Shown here one piece after another: positions 24,427 through 36,185 of a stretch of 64,000 nt of DNA. The DNA comes from Hydractinia symbiolongicarpus (Eukaryota > Cnidaria > Hydrozoa > Anthoathecata > Hydractiniidae). The stretch is from the NCBI RefSeq assembly GCF_029227915.1, contig NC_079886.1:7936001-8000000 (forward strand), written 5' to 3'. How positions within the stretch are numbered: the stretch's first letter is position 1; every line of letters begins with the position of its first letter. The notes under the pieces are model-generated. The model had not been told where the DNA came from. It saw only the letters and a program-made list of their open reading frames with translations, and made no database searches. Made by a program: the position numbers and the translations under genes.

Positions 24427-27356
24427 TATAGTAGAGAAATAAAATAAAATAATATGATTTAAAAATAAATGACACTCCCACAGAGATATGCTTTATGCTA
24501 GAATTAACTTAACTTAGCTGTGTCAAGCTCATGAAAAAGGTTTTTCAATTCGAAAAAATAACCTTCGTGAGTTTTATTTCCTCAATTTAGAAAATAATTA
24601 TGACGATAGAACATTGCGTCTTAGCTAGACACAACATCATGTGTCTGCATGTTTAGAACACCGTTTTAAGTGCACGTACACCATTAATACGGCTCTTATT
24701 TATCCAGTACACTGGCTAACATAATATACTATTTAATGCAGTAGGATTTTTTTTGATGTATGTGAGGTCTTTATGAGGGCATTGTTTTTCAAAAGCATAT
24801 ACGACGGTAAAGATGATTATTTATAGAGAGATATAATTGTATTTACATTCTTGTACTTTTACAAGTCAGAAACAGCAAATATTACAAATATCTTTGAGTT
24901 AAGTGTATTGGGAACTAGGTTGCCGAAGTCTCGTGATGAACAGACATAATTGGATAACAAATAAATACAGATGTGGGAAGTAAATACTGCTAGCAGCTGC
25001 TTACAGCTTTCAGATTTCTCTTTTCGAAAAAAATTGTACTTAGCAAGCATTTTTTCGAAATTTAAAAAACGTCTGACATCCATTTAAAGGTGTTCTAATA
25101 AAAAGTTATATTGGTTATGTAAATGCTAGTGACCAAATGTTATGTTAATGTTAGTGACCGCGTTGTTACTAAGTTGCTGTTATGGAAATTTATGAGTTCT
25201 AGAAATGAAACGCAGACCTGATTTTAATAGAATATTTATCCAACGAAATAATGACGTCATTTTTTATCCCAGTGACGTCATAGGTTTTCCTTATCTCCAT
25301 CTGTAAATGCATCAATATTTTTGAAAAAACGGAACTTTTAATTATTCTCCTTAATATTAAAATTTTTATGTCATGGAAAAAATAGTTTCAACTCTTTGCA
25401 TTCAGTTCATAAGTCCACCAAAAATCAAGGCGATCGCATTAGCAGCAACATGTGGAGAAATTTAATATACCATGAAATGAAAAAAATAGCTAATTCTTGT
25501 TATCTGTGAAGTCATTTTTAACACCTATGACGTCCTCAATTGTCTTTAAATAAAATGAGTTTGTATCAAGACGTTCCTTAACTATGCTAGGTTCATCACT
25601 TAAGTATAAATAGTATAAAGTAACTTACGAACCACACCCTTCCATGGTTTTACAGCATGTGTAAAAACACCGATGTTAATAGGGTTAATTGTTTATTATA
25701 TGGTAAAATCATTGTGGTTCTTTTTAATTGTTGTGAGTAAATGATTAACAAACCACAAAAATAAGTTAAAACCGTTTAAAAAAATAACCAGGCTTATTGA
25801 TCCTGTTGTTATAAAAGAATATGGTGAAACTAGAATCCAGCCTTTTTTTTTGCTAGTACCTGTCGAGGGCTATGTTTAAAACATATAGCGAGGCTGTAGT
25901 TTACTTCAATGTTCTTTTATGTTCAATCCCCAACTTCTTACATCTTTCAAACGTGCTTTTAAATGTGGTAAGAATACAACGAAAGTAAAAGTTTTTTCAC
26001 AGCTGAGGAAATTGTGGTTTGTTTTGGTTGCAGCCGTTGTTTTTGTTCACAACCTCCCTCTTATGTCTACCATTTCGAGACGTTTCGTTGCTAGAATTTG
26101 TTTACGAAGTGGAAAGAACTCATTGAACACTTACAATGCTTTTTGTTTGCATAAGCGAAAGTTTCTAATCGCAAAATTTGTTTCGATTAAATGTGGTTGG
26201 TTGTGATAAGCTAACATTAATCACCTGTTATTATGCGGTCATATTATATCAGCATTGATGATTCTGTTATACTTTTTATTAACCCTAAGACCACGAGCCA
26301 TGTAAATATCTAGACAAAAAACTACCCCAAAGCTGAAATGGCTCATGTTATGGAAAGCTAAATTTAGCATTTTGTTATTTAGAATTAATTATATTTCGCG
26401 TTTTAAACTTATCGAAGTCCACTTATAAATGCTTAGTGCGAACTTATGGTTTTAGGTATTACACTTAAAACGTGCTAATTGTTGCTGACGCCAGCATTAC
26501 TATTTTTTGAAATATCCAAAACTTCTAGGTGTAAATGGAACCGTAGTTACGGCATGTTAAAAAGTCTATTTTCAACGTTAGCTACCTAACCTGCGCACCT
26601 GCAAATATAGTATTTGCGCAGATTTTTGGTTAAGTATTGCAGTTGTTTTTAAATTACTAAACAAATTGCGGTTGATTCCAGTAATTTCACGATAATTCCA
26701 AATCTTAATTCTACTCCACTAAATTTAACAACAAGCAATTTAAAATAACATCTTTCACTTCCATATTTCGTATTAATTAAGGAAGAAATAAAAATTGATA
26801 GCAAAAGTAAACATTTAATGCACCTATTAAGAAATTACAAAAAATGTATTTATACTGCCGCTCTCTGTTTATATTTTATCGTTATGTTTTGAAAGTAAAG
26901 AACGTGTCAAAAATAAACAAACTTGAAAGTTCGCTGTTAGTGAGTTGATTGATATTTTAACGAGCTCTTGGTTAAATGTTATAAAGTTTTGCAAAAAACG
27001 ATACTCTGTCTGTAACTTCTGTATGAGCATTCATTTTATAAAGACGTTTCCGCGGGAAAATATGTTATGCTTGGCGTAAGTGAGACAATTATTTTGTTGA
27101 CGATGTAATAAACGAGTCAAACTTTCTATTTATTTCCAAAATTGGATTTCTAAACGCTTTTGTTGATTTTCAACACACAAAACCAACATACAAGAAACAT
27201 TGTGTTGATCTTTAATTCATGTTGGAATGTTTTTACGTAAAGGACGGTATTAGTTTATCAAGACGTGTTTTGGATGGATATTTTTTTGTAAACATTACAT
27301 AAAAAAAATAATAAACTTTCCAGAGGATAAAATTATAATATAAATTGACTAGCAAG
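24427..27356. other. intergenic, no supported gene
   Basis: AT-rich. It includes a copy of the repeat shared with 5765-5910 (at about 26465-26640). A 95-codon plus-strand ORF at 25919-26206 has no motif and no support. A splice-acceptor-like AACTTTCCAG lies at 27315-27324, just before the GPCR. Confidence 0.5.
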
Positions 27357-28556
27357 ATGGTGTGTAACAGAACAACGGTTTCCGACGTATTTTCTTACGG
27401 TAACGCAACGGTATCATTACTACTTGCGATTATTATCGTTTTTGCTAACTTTAGTATAATTCTCATATTTGTAAAGTTCAAGAAAGTTCGAGACATGAAC
27501 AATACAGCTGTTACGTTATTATCAATTGGTGATATGTTACGTGGAACAGTTGTTATGCTGCCGAAGATTTACAACCACTTTGCACTTGCAACCAGCTTGG
27601 TGGGAGTTTTGTGCTATCCAACGGCTATCACAAGCGCTTTTTCGTTTGTTTTCAATCCCATGATCCTTGCAATGATAGCTGTTATCCGTTATTGCAAAAT
27701 CTCGCCCTCAGTGAATCGCTATATTTTGATCACAGAAAAAAGATTTAAAACTGCCGTTTGTTCAATATTTTTAACGTCTATCTTTTTTGCCTTTCTACCT
27801 ATAATGGGCGTTGGCGAGTACAATTACAGCCCATCACATGGCGTGTGTTTTACAGATTGGAGAGAAAGCAACAAACCGTTTCGTATCATATTTTACATTA
27901 TTGTAGTTGGTCTCGCCTTCCCTATTTTAACAATTTGCTATGCTTTGGTGTATTGGGAACTACGAAAGCACACAATTAATATCCTGTCAAATTACAAAAC
28001 ACGTGGTAGTCAAAGCGAAGACTCCTCAACAGCCATAGACACGCCCAAGAAAGTTGCATCAACATTCAAAAAAACGGAAGCTGGCGGGATTCAAAACACA
28101 CCAACAATATCAGTCCAAGGCGAGCAAGTCGAATACTCAAAAGAAAATGACAACGGGTCTGTTTTTATAACTGATCGAGAAATTTCAGTGGATGGAAATT
28201 CGGACATGCCGAATACAATGGGCGATACATACGACGATAACAGAATGAATAGACAAATGCATACAGTGGCTAAAAAGTTATCCAAACAGGAATACCAAGT
28301 CACAAAATTAATGATAATGATTTTCATAGCATATTGCGTATGTTGGATCCCTGCTGCTGTTGTTAATATTATGGCCTTCGCAACGGGAGGTCAAACAAAT
28401 CTTTGTCCAGAAGTGTACTATATTATTGTCACACTGGTGGAGGTAAAAAGTGCCCTTAATCCGTTAATTTACGGGCTTGGTAATCGGAAATATCGGCGTG
28501 CTTTTAAAAAGTTAGTAAAAACTTATTTATACCTGCCACCTTGCTGGAATCAATGA
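27357..28556 (+). CDS. melatonin-receptor-like class A GPCR, copy 1
   Basis: About 399 residues from the ATG at 27357 (the frame is open 12 bases further upstream from a TTG). Seven membrane segments. TM3 ends IRYCKI, like the NRYC of melatonin receptors in place of DRY. ECL2 has GVGEYNY and GVCFTDW. TM6 has CWIPAA and TM7 ends NPLIYGLGNRKYRRAF. The third loop is long (about 90 residues) and polar. The N-terminus has glycosylation sites. It is closely related to the gene at 38544-39758 in all conserved blocks (KLSKQEYQVTKLMIMIFIAY occurs in both). The coding region is a single exon. Ligand unknown; the melatonin-type label rests on motif similarity. Confidence 0.82.
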   Translation: MVCNRTTVSDVFSYGNATVSLLLAIIIVFANFSIILIFVKFKKVRDMNNTAVTLLSIGDMLRGTVVMLPKIYNHFALATSLVGVLCYPTAITSAFSFVFNPMILAMIAVIRYCKISPSVNRYILITEKRFKTAVCSIFLTSIFFAFLPIMGVGEYNYSPSHGVCFTDWRESNKPFRIIFYIIVVGLAFPILTICYALVYWELRKHTINILSNYKTRGSQSEDSSTAIDTPKKVASTFKKTEAGGIQNTPTISVQGEQVEYSKENDNGSVFITDREISVDGNSDMPNTMGDTYDDNRMNRQMHTVAKKLSKQEYQVTKLMIMIFIAYCVCWIPAAVVNIMAFATGGQTNLCPEVYYIIVTLVEVKSALNPLIYGLGNRKYRRAFKKLVKTYLYLPPCWNQ

Positions 28557-29478
28557 ATTAATTCTAATAAACGCATTTCAACTGATGTTTTTCTTAATTG
28601 CACAAAGTAGTTGAACTATATGAGTTACTACTGGTTTTTCTTTTTGTTCATTTTCAACCACACGTCTTTCTTCATATTAATAGTTGAGAAGGTGAGAAAT
28701 GTTAAAAAAAAGAAGATAGGTGGGTAAAATTTCCCGAAATTTGGTGCGCTCCCCCTACAGTTAGGTTAAGAATAGTGTACTTTTATCACTTGTCTGCCTG
28801 GCTTGTTGCTATACCTATTTTTCAAATTTGAACCTTTATTAAGTCTGAGTTGTGTTTCTTCTTTTTTTAAAAAGAATTTGAGACACACACCAAAAAATAT
28901 ATTGATAATCTGCAACTATCGACAAACATATAGTTTTCAAATTTTTTTTACCATTGCATTTTACTTTTAATATAATTATTTAGTATCAGGACCTATTGAA
29001 AATTTAATTTTTATATTGTATATATTCTTCATTGTGTAAAATATGAATAAAAGAATCAAACTGGGCAAGTTTTCGTGGGTAGTCATTCTCAAATCGTGAC
29101 ATTTACAAGACGCCTAATAAGCCCGTAGTCTTCTGTCAAAATTGAACGTCAAACGGGGGTCACTATACTTACAAGAAAACAATAAATATATATTTAGCAG
29201 AATGCTTTAAAAACTAAGTTATGACTGCCAAATATGAAAAGAAAGGAAGGTAAGTGAATTTTGTTGTCCCAAAAGGCACGGTTTTTTTAGCAGCAAAGCA
29301 CTCGACAGCGATAAAAATCAAGGCAAAATTTTGAATTTTTTCCAAAAATTTTGTTGTCGTTTCAAACAATGTCAATATCATCAATTTTTATGCCTTCTTT
29401 TAATAGAAAACTTCCACTGCTAGTAAGATTTTCTTATTGGAAGCATTGTTATAAAAACATTGTTATATAAATACCATA

Positions 29479-29573
29479 GGAGGCTCCAAAAAATAAAAAT
29501 AAAACTTCTGGTTCAAACACCCCAAAAAAAGGTGTTTGAACCAGACGTTTTATTTTTATTTTTGGAAGCCTCG
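29479..29573. repeat. 95-bp palindrome with about 42-bp arms
   Basis: The left arm contains TTCTGGTTCAAACACC and the right arm GGTGTTTGAACCAGACG. Both continue through AAAATAAAAATAAAA/TTTTATTTTTATTTT to GGCTCC/GGAAGCC. The spacer is about 10 bases (CCAAAAAAA). The arms are nearly perfect. It may be a compact MITE or a foldback. Confidence 0.85.
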
Positions 29574-31115
29574 CTAAGGCAAAAAGAATGCTACTAATTG
29601 CTCATTCTTGTAAGTTGTAATTTCTATTAAGAAAGAAGGAGTCTGGTTGTAAAACAAAAATTTTGAAAACTAGAACAATTACCTAAAAAAGTACAAAAGA
29701 AGTAAAAGAAGTTCACAAAGAAGTTCATTAGCATTAATCAAAACAAAGAATTTTTTTAACGTTTTTTTCTAAAAAGTTCGATTAACCGAGAGCTCCGTTT
29801 AACTTGAAAATTTGCTAAGTCAGGCACTATACTTATTCCCCTTTGCTGGGTGGTGAAATGAAGACGTGCAAATATTACAATATGAGAGGGTGAAATTAAA
29901 ACATCATATGCATGCTTTCCAAATCAAATTCTAATAAGATATTAAGTATAGTTGAGGCTAAAACGAGAGGCCTGCAATGTGATGCCTGCAATGAGAAATT
30001 GGGGATGTAGGTAGCCAAGTGATATTATCTGATATATTTTTGTTGAGCTTGCTTTCCGTTAGCTACTAAGCCTAAACAAGGTTTTATCTTAAAGAGCTCA
30101 GTGAATGAGAATGTACCAATAACCATAACAATTATTATTTTAATCCTGCAAAATTTCCTAAAAAGGCCGATGTTGCACAGATTAATTAGCCAATTAAACC
30201 AAACATTAATAATCGTCATGGCAATACAGTATTGTGGCTACATGGCTAAGTTGATTCCAACCAAAACAGATGATACAATTTAAGTAGTTATTAGCACCAA
30301 GATATTCATCTTGAAAAATAAACAAAACACCCACAATTTTTGTGTTCGCAAATATTTTAATCCTTGTAAACATATGTGAGTTTATGTCGAAATATATTTA
30401 TTTTCCTTTGTATATGCTTTAACAAGTTTTTATGTATCACAGAAAATGTAATGAAATTGAAAAACTATTTCAACCCACTTTTTATACGCACGCTAAATGA
30501 ATCATCCAGGCTAATCTTGGAGTGCCGCATAGTCAACACAAATAGGCCAGATCACCTAATACGTTATTGAGAAAAAAAGTCGATAATAAAGTTTAGTTGG
30601 CAAAAATATTTAGACACTTGATCAACATTTTTCATTTACTTTTTTAAAATAAAAGAAATGGAAAAAATTCTTTTCAATAAAAGGCAACTTATATTTTTTG
30701 TATGTATGTATATATTTCGTCAGAATAATATTTTTTTGTATGTGTTTGTTCGTGTTTACAATCAAATAATGACTGGAGCAAGTAGAAAACATATTTTGTC
30801 TTATCATCAAGCCCCATCTAGTTGAGATAGGTTAAAGAGAGGAGGTTAAAATTAACGTAAAGAAAATATATTTACAGAGTTGTAAAAAATTACAAAAATG
30901 TGATACTAAAAACTTCGCGAATAATCTAAATCATTAAATAACAAGAAATGTTTGATGGTTTTCTTAAAATGCGTTAACAAACAAACAGTTTTTTTGTCTT
31001 TATCTAAAATTGTGTTCCATAATAATTTAAAATAATAATGAATAATAAAAAATCAGGCACGCAAAGAAATATAAACAAACTCAATAAACCCACTTGCTTC
31101 GGATCAGAGGGGTTA

Positions 31116-31230
31116 ATGACGTCATTACAATATCTTTAAACCCCAAAATCTATTCACCCGTTTATTAAAAGTACGAGATGGTATACTTATCCATTTGAAG
31201 CTCTACAGAATGCAGGCAACACGAAAATAA
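31116..31230 (+). repeat. dispersed repeat family, copy (with 58095-58215, 60050-60215)
   Basis: It shares, in order, CTTTAAACCCCAA, AATCTATTC, GTACGAGATG, and GAAGCTCTACAGAAT-GCAGGCAAC with copies at 58.1, 60.1 and, in part, 31.9 and 63.9 kb. No coding sense. Confidence 0.5.
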
Positions 31231-31884
31231 TTTTTTTTATATATCCACGGATACATGCATCATAATTCAAATGGCAGATTTTTCCCTTTTTCTTCTGCCC
31301 AAGTTGATTTTTTCATAGCATTTTTAACTAGATTTTGAGTATTTTGTTTAGTAATAAACAAAAAAAGGCGAAAGAGTACCTAGCGGTGAAAAAAAAAGTC
31401 CATAAAATTAAGCTTAAAATTATTCAATTGTTAAATTTTGTCTGGAAATTAAATGCTCAAACATTGGTCGTAACTTCTTTTAATTATATTTCATTTTTTA
31501 ATTTAATTATCTCCTATCTGTATAATAATAACCGTTATTATGCGTGTTTAAATTGGCTGTGCGCGGCTTTATTTCGGAGTCCCGCAGAGCCCGAATTTAC
31601 CGGCTTTGTTTTGATCGCTAAGCGGGTAGTAGAACAATCACAAGTCTCAATTTTTACAAAAAAACAATTAGCAAAATTTTGTAGGGTTTGGCTTGCTGAC
31701 AAAGGAACGTTAGCCAGTGTGACAAAGGTCATTTTAAACTCCGTTGAAGGTTGTGGGTCTTTCTTTGTTGACCTTTTTGCCTTCTAGAATTTTTTTATAT
31801 AATATATGTTTTCGCATGTTAAGATAAGTATAATCCTTGAACAACCCAATTTAGTGGCTACAAACGTAGATTTTAAAGCCATTA

Positions 31885-32135
31885 AAAAAAACCCAATAAC
31901 TCTCTAACTGCTTGTCAAAAGTACATGATCATCTACACTTTCTTAATCAGCGTAAAAATGGACGCAATGGTTACAGAAATTTTAAAAAAAATTCTGAACA
32001 GTGGATTTTTGCTGGCATCATCAAGAAAAAAATTAAAACGGTTTTATCTCCTTAACTGTTTTTTTTAAAGCACAAAATTTTACACATTATTTTGGTCAAA
32101 GTTTCGAGTTCTTCGCAATTAATGCTAGGTTAATA
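31885..32135 (+). repeat. dispersed repeat family, two partial copies in tandem
   Basis: Two degraded copies: CCAATAACTCTCTAACTG with GTCAAAAGTACATGATC, and TTTATCTCCTTAACTG with TTACACATTATTTTGGTCAA. They match the 60.1-kb copy. Confidence 0.45.
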
Positions 32136-34390
32136 GATTTTTCTACTGGCCTTATCGACTAGTCTCTTGCACTAAGGCCTGTACCTTATCTTTTTAAATG
32201 ACTGTGTGCAGCGTTATTGTGGATCTGCTGCAGAGTAAATGATTTTGCTAACGGGCGAACCCATGGATTATTTTTGAGGGCTACCGAATAGTCTCTATAT
32301 CATAATGGCTGTCATCTGTCTTTTTTTATAATAATATTTGCAACTTTATTTTGAAAGCCCGCAGAGTAATTGAGCTCCTTCATGCTCACAGGCAGAAAAA
32401 AAGCATGAAATACCGATGCGGGGAATGCAAGTACGACGAGCAAATATAGGAGGATTAGCGAAGCCGTGGATTCTTCCATGGGATAACGGCTAGTCTCTAT
32501 AAACACGCGATAGACAACAGGTATTAATAAATACCCGTTGTATATCGCGCGATTTTGTATTTGTGCTACGGAGACACGAAATGTGATATACAACGGACGA
32601 GCAAACGCAATAGCTTTTGTCTGTCTGTTCAAAATGGTTTCAAGCAGCTTTAACTCACTGACTTATGTTTCAAACCTTTACTTTCTTTGTCTTTTGCATG
32701 ATTTTACAAGAGGATTTGTGTATTTATAGATTTCCTCATACAAAAGCCATGGGTAATTAGCTTCTACTGTTCCCTCAGTGCATTTTCTTTCACTATAAAT
32801 TCGTGCACGGGCGAAGTTACCAACAATTAAATTAACAATTGCGTTGTTTGTTTCGTTAAAAATGTTTATTCGCGCCTTTTTTAAGAAATTAACAAAAGCA
32901 ATTTTGATGATAAGAAGACCAATAAATTTAAAGATTGTGTGAGTGGATTTTTCGGTTTTTTATTATTTAATTCCCGCTTTTTAATTGAATATAATGAAAT
33001 ATTTCTTTACTTTTTACTAAATATAAGTTTAAAATTTCTTCTGTAAATTTTTATTCTTGTGTGTTACACGAAAAATTTTCTTGAAGTAGAAAATAGCCTT
33101 TAAAGTTAATGTTGTGTGTTCTTGCAAGTGTGTTCTTGTTCAAGGATAAAAAAAATAAGTGCAAGACATTCAGGATGCATGGTGCACAAAAAAAAAAACA
33201 CGAGAAGAGATATATTTAAGTGGCAATAAGCCAAATGTAAAGAATTCAAATCCAGGACTTTTAACATCGCAGAAAGTTTTCAGACAACGTTTGGTGCTGA
33301 GATAAAAGAAATATTATAGAGAGCTATTAAAAATGGTAAAATTAGACATTTGATAATTATTTTTAAGCACTGGTTAATAAGATATAAAATTTCTTTCTCT
33401 TTTATTTTATTTGATGGTTCGAGGTCATTTGTTCGTTTAAATGATAGCAGTCAGAATTAATTTGCAGTCAACCTCCTTCCCAGGACCCTTTTTGCTTTTC
33501 GAATATAGACGACGGCGCAAAGTCAGGCAACAACCTTGGTTTGCAGTGCGTCATCGTCGCATCGGCAAACTTAATGGGGGAATTATATTAGTAACAAACT
33601 AAACAAGAATATAGTATCCAAAAAAAAAATCGTTGAAAATGATACGATAGCGGAGTCTATCTCGAATTCCCCATTCTTCTCTCTTTATCATTGAACGTTA
33701 ATTGTTTGACCGGATTTTGAATTCGACTTCAAGCAAATTGTCTTTTTCATTATTTTTTGCCTTTTGAACAACACAGGATACACTCTGTTGTTAACACTGC
33801 TTACTATATACAGGTAAACTGTGTTGCTTTTCCATATAGCTGCATACCCTTTTCAAAAACACTTCGGTTTAAACAAAAGAACAGGAAACAACCCCTTGTT
33901 AAAAAACAGTCAGTAAACACTATTGCGCATGTGTATAGCCAAAGACGCAATATAAAAATAAATATTAATATACCAAACTTAATAAAATCTTTGAACTAAG
34001 AGAAATAAATAAAGCTAGCTATAGTTAGCTAGCCTTTCTTCAACAGAATACTGCCTCAAAATCTACGTTTTTAGTCAAAATATTAATATTGGCATGTTTA
34101 AGATTTATACATGGCTAGAGAACGTGAAAAGGGAAAAAGGTCAAAAGGAGACCTACAAACCTGACGTCATCACTTCAAAAAAAATAGCCTTTGTGAGTTC
34201 TTTTTAGGTTCTTCCGTTATTTCTAAATTAAGATTAAATTTAAGCCATATTTCAAAAGTTCGTGACTTCCTCAATCTTGTATTGGACTCGAGCTCATTCG
34301 ACGCAGAATTTACCAAATATCTTTAAATTGCGGGGTAAATAAATACAGGTGGCGCAAATAAGGTGCAGATAAACATGAGTGAATCAAATA

Positions 34391-35155
34391 GTGTGGCTCA
34401 GATAGGGTGGCTCAAATAGGGTGATTCAAATAGGGTGCCTCAAATAGGGTGGCTCAAATAAGGTGCCCCAAATAAGGTAGCTAAAATAGGGTGGCTCAAA
34501 TAGGATGGCTCAAATAAGGTGACTCAAATAGGGTGGCTCAAATAAGGTGGTTTAAATAGGGTGGCTCAAATAAGGTGACTCAAATAGGGTGGTTTAAATA
34601 GGGTGGCTCAAATAGAGTGGCTCAAATAAGGTGGCTCAAATAAGGTGATTCAAATAGGGTGACTCAAATAGGGTGGCTCAAATAAGGTGGCTCAAATAAG
34701 GTGGCTCAAATAAGGTGGCTCAAATAAGGTGACTCAAATAGGGTGGCTCAAATAAGGTGGCTCAAATAAGGTGATTCAAATAGGGTGACTCAAATAGGGT
34801 GGCTCAAATAAGGTGGCTCAAATAAGGTAGCTAAAATAAGGTGGTTTAAATAAGGTGGCTCAAATAAGGTGGCTCAAATAAGGTGACTCAAATAGGGTGG
34901 TTTAAATAGGGTGGCTCAAATAGAGTGGCTCAAATAAGGTGGCTCAAATAAGGTGATTCAAATAGGGTGACTCAAATAGGGTGGCTCAAATAAGGTGGCT
35001 CAAATAAGGTGGCTCAAATAAGGTGGCTCAAATAAGGTGACTCAAATAGGGTGGCTCAAATAAGGTGGCTCAAATAAGGTGATTCAAATAGGGTGACTCA
35101 AATAGGGTGGCTCAAATAAGGTGGCTCAAATAAGGTGACTCAAAAAGGGTGGCGT
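34391..35155. repeat. 14-bp minisatellite array with 308-bp higher-order period
   Basis: About 55 units of GTGGCTCAAATAAG and close variants (GGGT/AGGT, GATTC, GACTC, GTTTA). Marker variants (the GTTTAAATAGGGT unit followed by AATAGAGT) recur exactly 308 bp apart (34576 and 34884), i.e. 22 units. The array therefore grew partly by duplication of a 22-unit block. Looser copies continue to about 35210 and again at 35430-35510. There are no unique spacers, so it is not a CRISPR. Confidence 0.95.
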
Positions 35156-35768
35156 AAAGAAATATAGGCGGCGCAAAAAAGGTGGTGAAAATAAAGATGG
35201 GTGGTTTATATAAGGTGGTTTAATTAGTGTCACGTAAATAAATATTATGGCGTAAACAAAAAACCGAAAGTAAAATTTTCCCCATTCTGCAGCTCTTTGG
35301 ATGAAAGGTTTGGAAAAAAAACATAGCCAACTCCGGACATTTGCTCATCACACACAATCTAAAGAGTACTGGAGTACTTTCGGAACTTTTTGAAACAAGC
35401 GTAAGTCTAAAATAAAATTAACCTAAATAAGGCAAATAAGGTGGCGCACATAAATATGTATGGCTCAAATAGAGTGGTTGCATAGGTGCCTCAAATAGGG
35501 TGGCACCCTTAAGTTGCTCTTTTTTAAATAATCTCTTCACTAAAAGTTTTTTCACGGTTATTAATGATGAGATTTTTTTCTTTATCCTTAACATTTCACT
35601 CTCTTTGATAACAAAATTTTTTTTAATTTCTTATAGTGGTTATAGTGGATTATTGGTTGGCTGCTTCCTAAAAACACAGTGTTACGAAGCCATACAATCT
35701 TTTTTATAATTTGTTGTAGCACATACATTCCCAGACTCCTTTGTTTTTAAGAAACTTTTTAGTGTTAA

Positions 35769-36185
35769 GGCTAAAATACACGGTAAGTTTAAACGGACCG
35801 TTTAAATGTAAGAAAAAAAAACTGAGATGTACAACTTTTCTCGATTTTAAAAGTTGGACATGTTCAACTTTTGCTAAGTTTTTTCTATTGAAATTAACAG
35901 AATAATTAATCAGCTACTGTTAAACTAAAGATTTGAGCATATATTTTCGGTTTCTAACCAGTAGTCCGCTTTTTTTCTTCTACGATTACCCCTTCTGCTG
36001 CTATAGCAATAACCGCAATAAAAGATAAACGTGTTTTTTATTTGGTATTTATTGTAAAAAATTTTTTTTAGAAAAACTTATACATTTTAACTTAACGTGT
36101 AGACAGGTGTAGTACCTGCAACTGAACTTATAAGTTTTTTTCTTACAATTAAACAGTCCGTTTAAACTTACCGTGTATTTTAGCC
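35769..36185. mobile_element. MITE with about 50-bp terminal inverted repeats (417 bp)
   Basis: Starts GGCTAAAATACACGGTAAGT and ends with the reverse complement. The two ends are nearly identical for about 50 bp, through TTTAAACGGACCGTTTAA to a run of A/T. The left end is preceded by TTAA and the right end followed by TTTA, so a TTAA target is possible. The interior has no ORF. Confidence 0.82.

Larger units (their letters stand above)
28557..34390. other. long intergenic region with repeats
   Basis: No supported gene. It holds a long palindrome (29479-29573) and two or three copies of a dispersed repeat (31116-31230, 31885-32135). The 150-codon ORF at 31335-31787 has poor composition and no motif. 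Confidence 0.5.

Noticed and set aside
25919-26206. 95-codon ORF with hydrophobic segment
   Set aside because: No promoter, intron or similarity cue; basic composition expected by chance.
28400-28500. Lysine in TM7 of the melatonin-like GPCRs as an opsin retinal-binding site
   Set aside because: The Lys lies four residues before the Asn of NPLIY, whereas the opsin Schiff-base Lys is six before it.
31335-31787. 150-codon ORF
   Set aside because: AT-rich composition, no motif, overlaps repeats.
34391-35155. CRISPR array
   Set aside because: Units are 14 bp head to tail with no unique spacers, in animal DNA.
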